A DNA stretch of 47,585 nucleotides. It comes from JTS-RE9 sp964649195 (GTDB lineage: Bacteria > Planctomycetota > Phycisphaerae > Phycisphaerales > Phycisphaeraceae). The DNA is taken from positions 1-47,585 of the forward strand of contig CAZYPK010000023.1 of assembly GCA_964649195.1 (NCBI GenBank), in the 5' to 3' direction. Shown piece by piece: positions 8,468-14,857 of this stretch; the first letter of the stretch is position 1; every line of letters begins with the position of its first letter. Under the pieces are notes generated by a model. The model was not told where the DNA came from and ran no database searches. It saw only the letters and a list, made by a program, of their open reading frames with translations. Both the position numbers and the translations under genes were made by a program.

Positions 8468-8670
8468 TGTTTAGTCAATCCACAGATTGGATAACGCATC
8501 CAACCATCAACGGACATTTTATCCGTGAATCACTGTTGGCACAAAACTTTCTGGCTCATGTACCGAATGTGGCGCCAAGCCCGATGGCGAGGCTTGGCAC
8601 CACGGCGGGTACATGAGCCAACTTTTCTTGATGTCATGTCTTGATGTCACTCGATCGCCTCACCCCGGCC
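8468..8670. repeat. Duplicated block, copy 1
   Basis: Bases 8468-8593 match 10242-10367 with only two differences by eye. The block includes a long hairpin (GGCTCATGTACC ... GGTACATGAGCC around 8550-8616) and ends with a stretch, on the minus strand, reading GGCGATCGAGTGACATCA, shared with copy 2 and with the end of the M16 peptidase gene. It sits between a half attC (8661-8691) and the core that starts the 163-aa cassette. Confidence 0.9.
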
Positions 8671-8888
8671 AGGTGCGGCGCCTGGTTCGGCGGTATTGTC
8701 CTCCTCGTCGTCGATCTCGTCTCGCATGAGAGGTCCAGCTCTTCCGGCCGCATTCGCTTGATCTTGGTTTCCAACGCGCGGTCATAGCCGCGGTCGTTAG
8801 GGTCGTGCGTCGGGTAAGCCTTGCGACCGTATTGCCGCAGGAATGCCGCCACGTCGCCAGCCAGTTTATTCTTCCGCCGCTGCCCCAT
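8634..8888 (-). CDS. Small hypothetical cassette protein, probably frameshifted near its end
   Basis: 84 residues as it stands. The first 53 residues (GQRRKNKLAGDVAAFLRQYG ... RMRPEELDL) look like an intact small basic protein of a type I associate with planctomycetes. After that the frame runs into a sequence of poor character, while the alternative frame continues as LMRDEIDDEEDNTAEPG and on to GEAIE, stop at 8647, an acidic tail that would fit the protein. A doubled GAG at 8728-8732 (plus strand GAGAG) explains a +2 shift. ATG at 8888 follows GAAGAGG by about seven bases and lies 20 bp after the attC D core. The coding end overlaps the half attC at 8661-8691. Confidence 0.6.
   Translation of the reverse strand: MGQRRKNKLAGDVAAFLRQYGRKAYPTHDPNDRGYDRALETKIKRMRPEELDLSCETRSTTRRTIPPNQAPHLAGVRRSSDIKT
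8661..8691 (-). other. Half attC site (R''-L'' arm only)
   Basis: Minus strand GCCGAAC (8691-8685) followed by CAGGCGCCGCACCTGGCCGG, matching the R''-L'' half of attC site D including the CACCTG box. The partner half does not follow; the duplicated block 8468-8670 comes instead, and an R'-like core reappears at 8464-8458. Confidence 0.6.
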
Positions 8889-8908
8889 TCCGTTGCCTCT
8901 TCAATACC

Positions 8909-9002
8909 TAATAACCAAGCTCACCTGCCGGCGGGGCTGAGTGAGCTACGAAACTGGGAAAGCCGTTATGCCCCGCCGGTCAGGTGCAGCGTTTGGTTCG
9001 GC
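8909..9002 (-). other. attC site D
   Basis: Minus strand R'' GCCGAAC (9002-8996) and R' GTTATTA (8915-8909). Inner arms 8922-8937 and 8970-8986 pair perfectly over 16 bp (CACCTG plus CCGGCGGGGC) with one extra base at 8980, the same bulge position as in site A. The outer ACCAA(AC)GC segments also pair. The upstream gene ends inside the site (stop 8966), so its last residues PNQTLHLTGGA are site-encoded. Confidence 0.8.
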
Positions 9003-9595
9003 GTCTGCGCTCCTCCCGCAGCGGGCACAGCGACGAACGGATTGCCGACGACCTCCCGCAGCAACGCGGCTTGAACTGCCAGCTCGCCGCCGACTGGGAG
9101 CCGGTAGCCAATGAAGCCCGGGTCGGGGCCGACGACGACCTCGCCCTCCGCCAGTCGGACGCTGTGAACGGCTTGGGCGGCCGAGGCGTGGCAGGTGGCC
9201 GCCCTCGCCGGACTCTTGTCGGCCGCCTCCCAGACCGCGCTGGACGCAATATTGCGGGCCCACGCGAGTAGGCGTGCCGGACGGTCGTCGGGCGTTTCGT
9301 CGTGGACGCGGCTAACCTCGTTACTAGCCCGGTTGCCGGCCGCCCACCGCTTCCGGCGGGCCGCCCGCAGGCCGCCGGGCGTTGGAGTGCGGGTATAAGC
9401 CTCAATCATCTCGACCGACTGCCGATGGTCGTCATCGAGCAACGGCCACAAGCGTCGGCAGCAGGCGCACGCGAACCGGCGAAGGCACTCGAAGTCCGGC
9501 GACTCGCCCCGCCGCTGGGCAGCCCGCAGTCGGGCGTTGAGCGAACGCAGCATCGCCGCCGGGTCATCCGAGGTCAGCCAGCCACGCTCATCCAC
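8966..9595 (-). CDS. Cassette protein with FACACCRR motif (planctomycete-type family)
   Basis: 209 residues from a GTG at 9595 that follows GGAGGG by seven bases; the frame is open further upstream across the truncated att site, which is not expected to be coding. The sequence WLTSDDPAAML, LRRFACACCRRLWPLLDD, an alanine-rich helical middle and AALLREVVGNPFVAV match in order a protein type I associate with Gemmata-like planctomycetes; its function is unknown. The last dozen residues come from attC site D. Two cysteines in CACC could bind metal, but this is speculation. Confidence 0.7.
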   Translation of the reverse strand: MDERGWLTSDDPAAMLRSLNARLRAAQRRGESPDFECLRRFACACCRRLWPLLDDDHRQSVEMIEAYTRTPTPGGLRAARRKRWAAGNRASNEVSRVHDETPDDRPARLLAWARNIASSAVWEAADKSPARAATCHASAAQAVHSVRLAEGEVVVGPDPGFIGYRLPVGGELAVQAALLREVVGNPFVAVPAAGGAQTPNQTLHLTGGA

Positions 9596-10215
9596 TCCCA
9601 AGCCCTCCACTCGCCGAACGACCAAGCTCAGCAGCGTTTGGTTCGGCGGGGTCCACGGGCAGGAACCGGCTCTCCGGCAGGCGCGATTGGGCGATAATCT
9701 GCGACCGGGCGCGATCAACGAGAGCGCGGTCCCGGCTGACGACCACGAAGCATGCATGGGAGACGTATGCGAACCCGAATAGGCCGTGGTGTCGCAGCTC
9801 CCGTTGCTTGCCCTCCAAGTGTAACCTCTCCGAGCCACGGCCGACACTCTGATCGAAGACGACAGTGAGCGAGGCTGGCCGCGCCTCTGCCAGACGCAGC
9901 AACTCCCCAGCGAAAAGGTACTCGGGGGGGGCGGACGCCGCGCGTAGAGGGCATCCGCAGACCAGTGTCCGGGTCAAGAAACAGGTGGCCGCACGCGGAA
10001 CCACAAGCGAGATACGCCGAGCGGTCTGTGTCGAGAGTCAGCACGTCAGTCGAAACCACCTTGACGTTCAGCAGCGATTCAAACGCTGCCACGTCGGCAG
10101 CGGTCACGGCCTCGGTAAACATCGGGTGCGCAGACCACTGCCCGAAGTCGGCAAGCCAGCGGATGAGAGACTGCTTCACGATGTCGTAGGAGTCGCCGAA
10201 GTATCGCATCCGCAC
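9588..10215 (-). pseudogene. Cassette gene disrupted by a one-base slip in a C8 run
   Basis: Two frames join into one sensible protein of about 208 residues. The first part (MRYFGDSYDIVKQSLIRWLA ... LFLDPDTGLRM) reads to 9931, then the other frame continues (PPEYLFAGELLRLAEARPAS ... VSHACFVVVSRDRAL). The junction is a run of eight G on the plus strand at 9924-9931; seven would restore the frame as VRPPEYLF. It could be a true mutation, phase variation, or an assembly error. Start is GTG 10215 (GGAGGG seven bases upstream) or ATG 10209. The tail runs through the truncated att site. I do not recognise the family; the FDQS and FVVVSRD segments look like a nucleotide-binding or nuclease-like alpha/beta fold but that is a guess. 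Confidence 0.65.
9613..9647 (-). other. Truncated attC-like site E
   Basis: Plus-strand GCCGAAC at 9613-9619 and GTTCGGC at 9641-9647 are exact inverted cores. The outer ACCAAGC and GCGTTTGGT segments of site D are present but the CACCTG box and the inner arms are missing, leaving 35 bp. Confidence 0.6.
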
Positions 10216-10241
10216 CGGCAAGCCCTCCGCCGCCGAACTAC

Positions 10242-10450
10242 TGTTTAGTCTATCTACAGATTGGATAACGCATCCAACCATCAACGGACATTTTATCCGT
10301 GAATCACTGTTGGCACAAAACTTTCTGGCTCATGTACCGAATGTGGCGCCAAGCCCGATGGCGAGGGTCGCCGAGCCGTCGGGCTTGGCGCCACGGCGGG
10401 TACATGAACCGACTTTCCTGATGTCACTCGATCGCCTCGCCCCGGGCGTT
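10242..10450. repeat. Duplicated block, copy 2
   Basis: Near-identical to 8468-8670 over the first 125 bp. This copy has the fuller hairpin (GGCGCCAAGCCCGA at 10348-10361 with its complement at 10380-10393). It lies directly upstream of the core GTTCGGC (10238-10232, minus strand) that begins the frameshifted cassette, the same position as copy 1 relative to the 163-aa cassette. Confidence 0.9.
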
Positions 10451-10466
10451 GATCGCGCCTGCGGCG
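10425..10466 (-). repeat. Copy of the M16 peptidase gene 3' end
   Basis: On the minus strand the sequence can be read AAGAINARGEAIE-stop, the same as the last 13 residues of the M16 peptidase ending at 11486. DNA identity covers about 42 bp and stops abruptly upstream. It may be the remnant of a second peptidase gene, or a dispersed element that supplies the end of the real gene. Confidence 0.7.
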
Positions 10467-10513
10467 GCGGTCCACCGGTACGATTCGCGCTCTTTCAGCG
10501 GCACGGCAACCGG

Positions 10514-11221
10514 TCACTGGCTCTTTTCCTTTTCCGCAGCCTTCGCCTTGGATTTGGCCACCCCTTTTTCCGCGGCGGCCTTGCTCATCGCTTCCCGCTG
10601 TTCATCGGTGAGGACTTCCTTTTCGATGCGGGCGGCCAGTTCGGTCTTGACCTTGTTCAGGTCTTTCGTGCTGATGTCCAGGCTCAACGCCTTGCCGGTT
10701 TCCACGGCGATCGCCTTGGTGCGAACCTTCTGGGCATCGGTGAGCTGGGCCTTGCTGAAGCGGGTCATGGCGCCGACATAGAGGTTGTAGCCCTGAAGGT
10801 GGCTGCGCTGCTCGGGGGTGAGCGCCGCCTGGAGTTTGGCTTTGCCATCGTCTTCGATGGCGGTGCGGGATTGGCGCAGTTTTTTGAGGTCATCGCCGGC
10901 CTGTTTCGCTGCCGCGGTGTCGTTGGCTTCTTTGGCCTTTTTCTCCGCGGCGGTCAGCTCGGCGAGTTTGTCGCCATGCTCGGCATCCCACTTCTTCATC
11001 GCTTCGTTGCGATCGCCCAGCGAGGCGGCCAGTTGCCTGCGCTGCTCCGCGGAAAGCTGCAATTCGCCGGCGATGATGGCGTAGTAGCCCTGAAGGCCGT
11101 CGGCGGATTTGGCCTTGGATTTCGCTTTGGGCTTCTCCTCGTTTTGAGCCAGGGCAACGACCGGCAAGACGAGCAAGGCCATCAGCAGCACCAGCCGGCG
11201 CGAAGAAGGAATCACAGACAT
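10514..11221 (-). CDS. Secreted helical protein, hypothetical
   Basis: 235 residues from ATG 11221, with GGGAGG six bases upstream. Residues 1-26 are a signal peptide (LVLLMALLVLPVVALAQ). The mature part is highly charged and helical, rich in Ala, Lys, Glu and Gln, with repeated (L)T(P/D)EQR motifs (LSAEQRRQL, LTPEQRSHL, LTDAQKVR, LTDEQREAM) of the kind seen in periplasmic LTxxQ/Spy-like proteins. The C-terminus is Lys/Ala-rich. It follows the M16 peptidase gene on the same strand after a 264-bp spacer of repeats, so an operon is not assured. Function unknown; a periplasmic stress or chaperone role is only a possibility. Confidence 0.75.
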   Translation of the reverse strand: MSVIPSSRRLVLLMALLVLPVVALAQNEEKPKAKSKAKSADGLQGYYAIIAGELQLSAEQRRQLAASLGDRNEAMKKWDAEHGDKLAELTAAEKKAKEANDTAAAKQAGDDLKKLRQSRTAIEDDGKAKLQAALTPEQRSHLQGYNLYVGAMTRFSKAQLTDAQKVRTKAIAVETGKALSLDISTKDLNKVKTELAARIEKEVLTDEQREAMSKAAAEKGVAKSKAKAAEKEKSQ

Positions 11222-11485
11222 GCAAAGCCTCCCGATGGGGCTGTGGAGAAAGGTCACCCTCGCAAGCCCCAATTTGTGAAGGTGATGACAATGGAATGGC
11301 CCACCACGAGCCGCAAGACAGCGGAATATGTTAATCAAGGGCGGCGGCGATGCAAGTGGGGTGTTGGGGGGGGACAGAAGTCAGGGGTCGGAGGTCAGGG
11401 GGTCAGAGGTCGGAGCGAAGCCGCAAGCGGCTGTGGGACAGGGACGGGGGACGGGGATCGGAGCGAAGCCGCAAGCGGCGGGTGG
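11222..11485. repeat. Repeat-filled spacer with GGTCAGA-type array
   Basis: No gene seen. 11378-11415 is an imperfect 7-bp array of GGTCAGA/GGTCGGA words, the same word as near 33317. Two copies of the GCGAAGCCGCAAGCGGC palindrome follow at 11412-11433 and 11460-11480. Confidence 0.75.
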
Positions 11486-14377
11486 TCACTCGATCGCTTC
11501 GCCTCGGGCGTTGATCGCGCCGGCGGCGACGATGATGAGTCTGTCCGGGTGGAGGTACTTTTTCGCCGCCGCCTGCACATCGGCGGCGCTCACCGCTTCG
11601 ATCGCCTTGCGGAAATCGTTCAGATAGGTCGGGCCAAGCCGGTGCCGCTCGATGCTCAGCAGCATCGCGGCGGCGGCGTGGGTCGTGGTCATGTTGAAGG
11701 GCATTGAGCCCAGCAGATACGCCTTGGCGTCGGCCAGCTCCTGGGCGGTGACAGGCTCGTCGCGCATGCGGGTGATTTCTTCGATGATCTGCTCTCGCAC
11801 CTTGGGCAGGTTCTTCGCCTCGGTGCCGATGGCGCAGAGAAACAGGCCCGGCTCGACGCCGGCGTAACCGGCGATGCGGCCGCTGACCGAGTAGGCCAGC
11901 CCCTGCCGGTCGCGCAGCCGGCCGCTGAGCCGGTCGGTGAAGCCGCTGCCGGCGCCGAGCACGTAATCGAGCAGCAGCAGCTTGTAGTAATCGGGATTGT
12001 CGCGGCGGATGCCGATGTGCCCGATGAGCACCTGAAGCTGGGAGGAGGCGGGCATCGAAAGATAAAACGCCTCGCGCCGCTCCGGCAACGGAGGATCATC
12101 ATGGGCAGGCGGCGCGACTTTCGCCGTGGTCCAGTCGCGCGTCAGTGCTTCGATTTCATGCAGCATCTGCGCGGCGTCGAAGTCGCCGACGAGGGTCAGC
12201 GTGGTGTTGCCGGGCGTAAAGGCGGCGCGGTGAAAGGCGATGCAATCCTCGCGTCGGAGTTTTTCGACATCCTCGGCTCTGCCTTGCAGCGGCCTGGCGA
12301 AAGGATGCGTGCCATAGACCTGTTTGCGGAAGGTCTGCATGGCGATTTCGCCGGCCTGCTGCTCGATGTCATCGCGCTCGGCGACGAGGCGCGACTTTTC
12401 GCGCTCGAAGGATTCGTTTTCAAGGCGTGGGCGGGCGAGGCAGTCGAGCAGGGTTTGCAGGGCGAGTTTGGCGTCGGTTGAAAGGACCTTCACATCGCCG
12501 CCGGCGCTGTGCATGTTGAGGGTGCCGCCGATGTCTTCGATCTGCCGGGCGATTTCCTCGCCGGTGCGCGGGCCCGCGCCTTCGGCCAGCAGTCTGCCGG
12601 TGAGCGTGGCGACGCCGGGATGTTTTTCCGGTTCGAGCAGATGAATGTCGGCCACCTCCGCGGCGGCGAGAAAAATCGGCAGCCGATGATTCTCCAGCAG
12701 GATCAGCGTCAGGCCGTTGGGCAGCACATGACGTTTGGCGTGGGCGAGGTCGAAGGCGGCGGCGCTATTCGCAGGATGCTTAAGCCCCGGCCCGGCCCCT
12801 TCCGGGTGGGGCTGCGTCCCGCGCCCTGCGCGGAGCCTGAGAACTTTGGGGTGGCTGAGGCTGAGGCTTTGCGAAGCCCCGGCAAGATGAGGCAGAACGC
12901 CGGGGCTTCGCAGAGCCTCAGCCCCAGCCACCCATAAGTTTTCAGGCTCCGGGTGGGGTTGTCTCTGGACTTTCGCAGCGACTTCATTCAACGCCACCTT
13001 CGGCGCCGAGGTGGCCACCGCGCGCCGCTTCGGATCCAGCAGCGTCTTCGCCACGCGCTGCACATCGGCGACGCTGACCCTGGTGATGTTCGCCAGATAC
13101 TTCCCGTAGTACCCCGGCTGCCCCGACACCGCGCCAAACGCGATGGAGTCGGCCAGCTCATGCACATCCTCGTAATGAAAAATCTGGCTGGCCGCGATCT
13201 GCCTTCGCACCCGGCTCAGGTCATCCTCGCTCACCGGCTCGCGCGCCAGCCGCTCGAGCTCCTTCACCACCACCTCCTCCGCCTGCGCCAGGCTCTGGCC
13301 CGGCAGCAGCTCCACATCGATCGCCAGCCAGCCGGGATGAATCCCCGCCGTGTTCGCGCTGCTGGTGTCGCCGGCGATCTCCAGTTCCTCGATCAGCCTG
13401 CGATACAGCCGCGAGGTCTTGCCACCGGTGAGAATCTGGCTGATCACATCGAGCACAAAATCGTCCGGCTCCCCCAACTTCACCCCGTTGAACCCCATCA
13501 CCAGTCGCGGCTGAGCGAACTTGGAATCCAGATGCACCCGCGCGGGAGCGGTGCGCGTGACCACCTTCGCTTCAGGGCGCGCCGGGAGCTGCGCCTTGGG
13601 AATGGATTCGAAGAGCGTGCGGATGGTGGTCATGGCCTGGTCGGGATCGAACCCGCCGACGATGATGATCGAGGCGTTGTTGGGGTGATACCAGCGGTTG
13701 TAGAAGTCGGTGATGACCTGCGCGGTGGCGTCGCGGACGTGCGCCGCCTCGCCGATGACCGGGTGGCCGTAGGGACCGTCATCGAAAAGCAGCGGGAGGA
13801 TCGCCTTGTATTCGAGGTCCCAGGGCTGATCCTCGTTCATGCGCAGCTCTTCGATGACCGCGCCTTTCTCGGTGTCGAACTCGTGCTTCTCATCGATGCG
13901 CAGGTTGCGCATGCGGTCGGCCTCGATGGCCAGGGCCGCCTGCCAGCGGTCGGCGGCGAAGTCGAAGTGATAGACGGTGTGGTCGTTGGAGGTGTAGGCG
14001 TTGTTCGATCCGCCGTTGCGCAGCGTCATGCGGTCAATGTCGCCGGGCATCAGGCGATCGGTGCCTTTGAACATGAGATGTTCGAGGTAATGCGCCAGCC
14101 CGGTGTGGGCCAGGTCCTCGTCCGCAGAGCCGACGCGATAGGCGACCATCGTGGTGACGACGGGCGAACCGGGGATCGGCTTGAGATAAACCTGCAAGCC
14201 GTTGCGCAGCGTCTGCGTGCGGATGTCGCCGTAGAGCGCGTGTATCGCATGATCGATCGCGCTGACGGGCGTGTTGCCGGTCTGATGCTTCGCTTCGGAC
14301 GAAGGCGCGGGCGGTGACTGCGTGCAACCGAAGGCCGGCGCGAGGCAGAGGAGAACGAGCGTTGCGATCTTCTTCAA
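11486..14377 (-). CDS. M16 family zinc peptidase, two-domain lipoprotein
   Basis: 963 residues. TTG at 14377 is chosen: GAGG lies seven bases upstream and it yields MKKIATLVLLCLAPAFGC, a lipoprotein signal with Cys18 as the lipidated residue; the frame opens at a GTG 15 bases earlier. The N-terminal peptidase domain has the inverted zinc motif HYLEH at about 96-100 and the downstream EKGAVIEELRM region that supplies the third ligand. A second M16 half (about 545-950) lacks the motif and is typical of the inactive partner domain. Between them, residues about 475-540 are encoded by a dispersed hairpin element inserted in frame. The last 13 residues match the repeat at 10425-10466. Likely a periplasmic or outer-membrane peptidase digesting small peptides. 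Confidence 0.9.
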   Translation of the reverse strand: MKKIATLVLLCLAPAFGCTQSPPAPSSEAKHQTGNTPVSAIDHAIHALYGDIRTQTLRNGLQVYLKPIPGSPVVTTMVAYRVGSADEDLAHTGLAHYLEHLMFKGTDRLMPGDIDRMTLRNGGSNNAYTSNDHTVYHFDFAADRWQAALAIEADRMRNLRIDEKHEFDTEKGAVIEELRMNEDQPWDLEYKAILPLLFDDGPYGHPVIGEAAHVRDATAQVITDFYNRWYHPNNASIIIVGGFDPDQAMTTIRTLFESIPKAQLPARPEAKVVTRTAPARVHLDSKFAQPRLVMGFNGVKLGEPDDFVLDVISQILTGGKTSRLYRRLIEELEIAGDTSSANTAGIHPGWLAIDVELLPGQSLAQAEEVVVKELERLAREPVSEDDLSRVRRQIAASQIFHYEDVHELADSIAFGAVSGQPGYYGKYLANITRVSVADVQRVAKTLLDPKRRAVATSAPKVALNEVAAKVQRQPHPEPENLWVAGAEALRSPGVLPHLAGASQSLSLSHPKVLRLRAGRGTQPHPEGAGPGLKHPANSAAAFDLAHAKRHVLPNGLTLILLENHRLPIFLAAAEVADIHLLEPEKHPGVATLTGRLLAEGAGPRTGEEIARQIEDIGGTLNMHSAGGDVKVLSTDAKLALQTLLDCLARPRLENESFEREKSRLVAERDDIEQQAGEIAMQTFRKQVYGTHPFARPLQGRAEDVEKLRREDCIAFHRAAFTPGNTTLTLVGDFDAAQMLHEIEALTRDWTTAKVAPPAHDDPPLPERREAFYLSMPASSQLQVLIGHIGIRRDNPDYYKLLLLDYVLGAGSGFTDRLSGRLRDRQGLAYSVSGRIAGYAGVEPGLFLCAIGTEAKNLPKVREQIIEEITRMRDEPVTAQELADAKAYLLGSMPFNMTTTHAAAAMLLSIERHRLGPTYLNDFRKAIEAVSAADVQAAAKKYLHPDRLIIVAAGAINARGEAIE
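12831..12951. repeat. Dispersed composite hairpin element inside the M16 gene
   Basis: Ends GGAGCCTGAGAACTTT and AAGTTTTCAGGCTCC are inverted repeats, followed inward by GGGTGGCTG...GGGCTGAG and AGCCCC...CCCCGGC arms. The same element stands in intergenic DNA at 26424-26622 and at 43051-43201. Here it leaves the reading frame open. Confidence 0.88.
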
Positions 14378-14433
14378 GGGTGATCCTCGCACGGTGGGAA
14401 GAAAGGTGGATGATACCGCTGGTGATTACATCC

Positions 14434-14603
14434 GAGCCGCGACGTAACACGTCGCGGACGTGAACAGCCTGAAGGGGGTGGCCCAGCGCACCTTTTTCTT
14501 TCAGCCTCGATCAGTGCCCGGTCGTTTTCGCGTCCCGTGATCCGCTGCGCGATGGCCACGCCATTCTTGTCGCTCACGTCCGCGACGTGTCACGTCGCGG
14601 CTC
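14434..14603. mobile_element. 170-bp element with palindromic inverted ends
   Basis: Terminal inverted repeats of about 30 bp (GAGCCGCGACGTAACACGTC at the left end and its near-complement at the right), each itself a palindrome, enclose about 110 bp. Related to the 175-bp units at 1-372 and to 42984-43292. No transposase is encoded, so it would be a MITE-like passenger if mobile. Confidence 0.65.
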
Positions 14604-14623
14604 ACGCTTATCCGAACTCAGGG

Positions 14624-14656
14624 ATAAAAAAACGCGCGGCGGTGAAGCCGCGCGTT
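14624..14656 (-). terminator. Rho-independent terminator of tRNA-Tyr
   Basis: Nine-bp perfect stem (14632-14640 with 14647-14655) and, on the minus strand, a run of seven T. It lies 11 bp past the tRNA 3' end. Confidence 0.88.
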
Positions 14657-14666
14657 CATTGAAAAG

Positions 14667-14749
14667 TGGGAGCGGTTGGATTCGAACCAACGAAGGCGTA
14701 AGCCAGCAGATTTACAGTCTGCCCCGTTTGTCCACTTCGGTACACTCCC
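14667..14749 (-). tRNA. tRNA-Tyr (GTA)
   Basis: 83 nt without encoded CCA. Acceptor GGGAGTG pairs with CGCTCCC (one G-U), discriminator A; anticodon loop CTGTAAA gives GTA; the variable arm is long (14 nt), as expected for bacterial tRNA-Tyr; T arm GTTGG-TTCGAAT-CCAAC. Confidence 0.95.
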
Positions 14750-14857
14750 CATGCGGCCCGAAAGCGTATCGCCAAATCGAAGCGGAATCAAACGGCAGGT
14801 CCGAGGTTGCAAGGAGGTTATGATGCATCACCCTCCCCACTGCCTTGGAGTGACCCC

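Larger units (their letters stand above)
7178..10238 (-). mobile_element. Integron cassette cluster without integrase (CALIN)
   Basis: Short minus-strand genes alternate with attC-like sites, all in the same orientation as the genes: sites at 7178-7290, 7842-7937 and 8909-9002 fold well, 9613-9647 is a truncated site, and 8661-8691 is a half site. Each cassette starts a few bases after an R'-type core (GTTAGAC, GTTCGGC, GTTATTA or GTTGGGC on the minus strand). No tyrosine recombinase of the IntI type is encoded in the window, so this matches the arrangement called CALIN. Cassette genes are unknown proteins except one resembling a family I associate with planctomycetes. Upstream limit is the core at 10232-10238. 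Confidence 0.72.

Noticed and set aside
8966..9847. Longer 293-aa form of the FACACCRR cassette protein
   Set aside because: The extra N-terminal part is read from the truncated att site and the neighbouring gene; the GTG at 9595 has an excellent ribosome site.
7178..10238. Integron integrase (intI) within the cluster
   Set aside because: No reading frame on either strand shows the tyrosine recombinase R-H-R-Y boxes.
7178..10450. Toxin-antitoxin or known anti-phage system among the cassettes
   Set aside because: Cassettes often carry such genes, but none of these proteins shows a motif I can tie to a known system.
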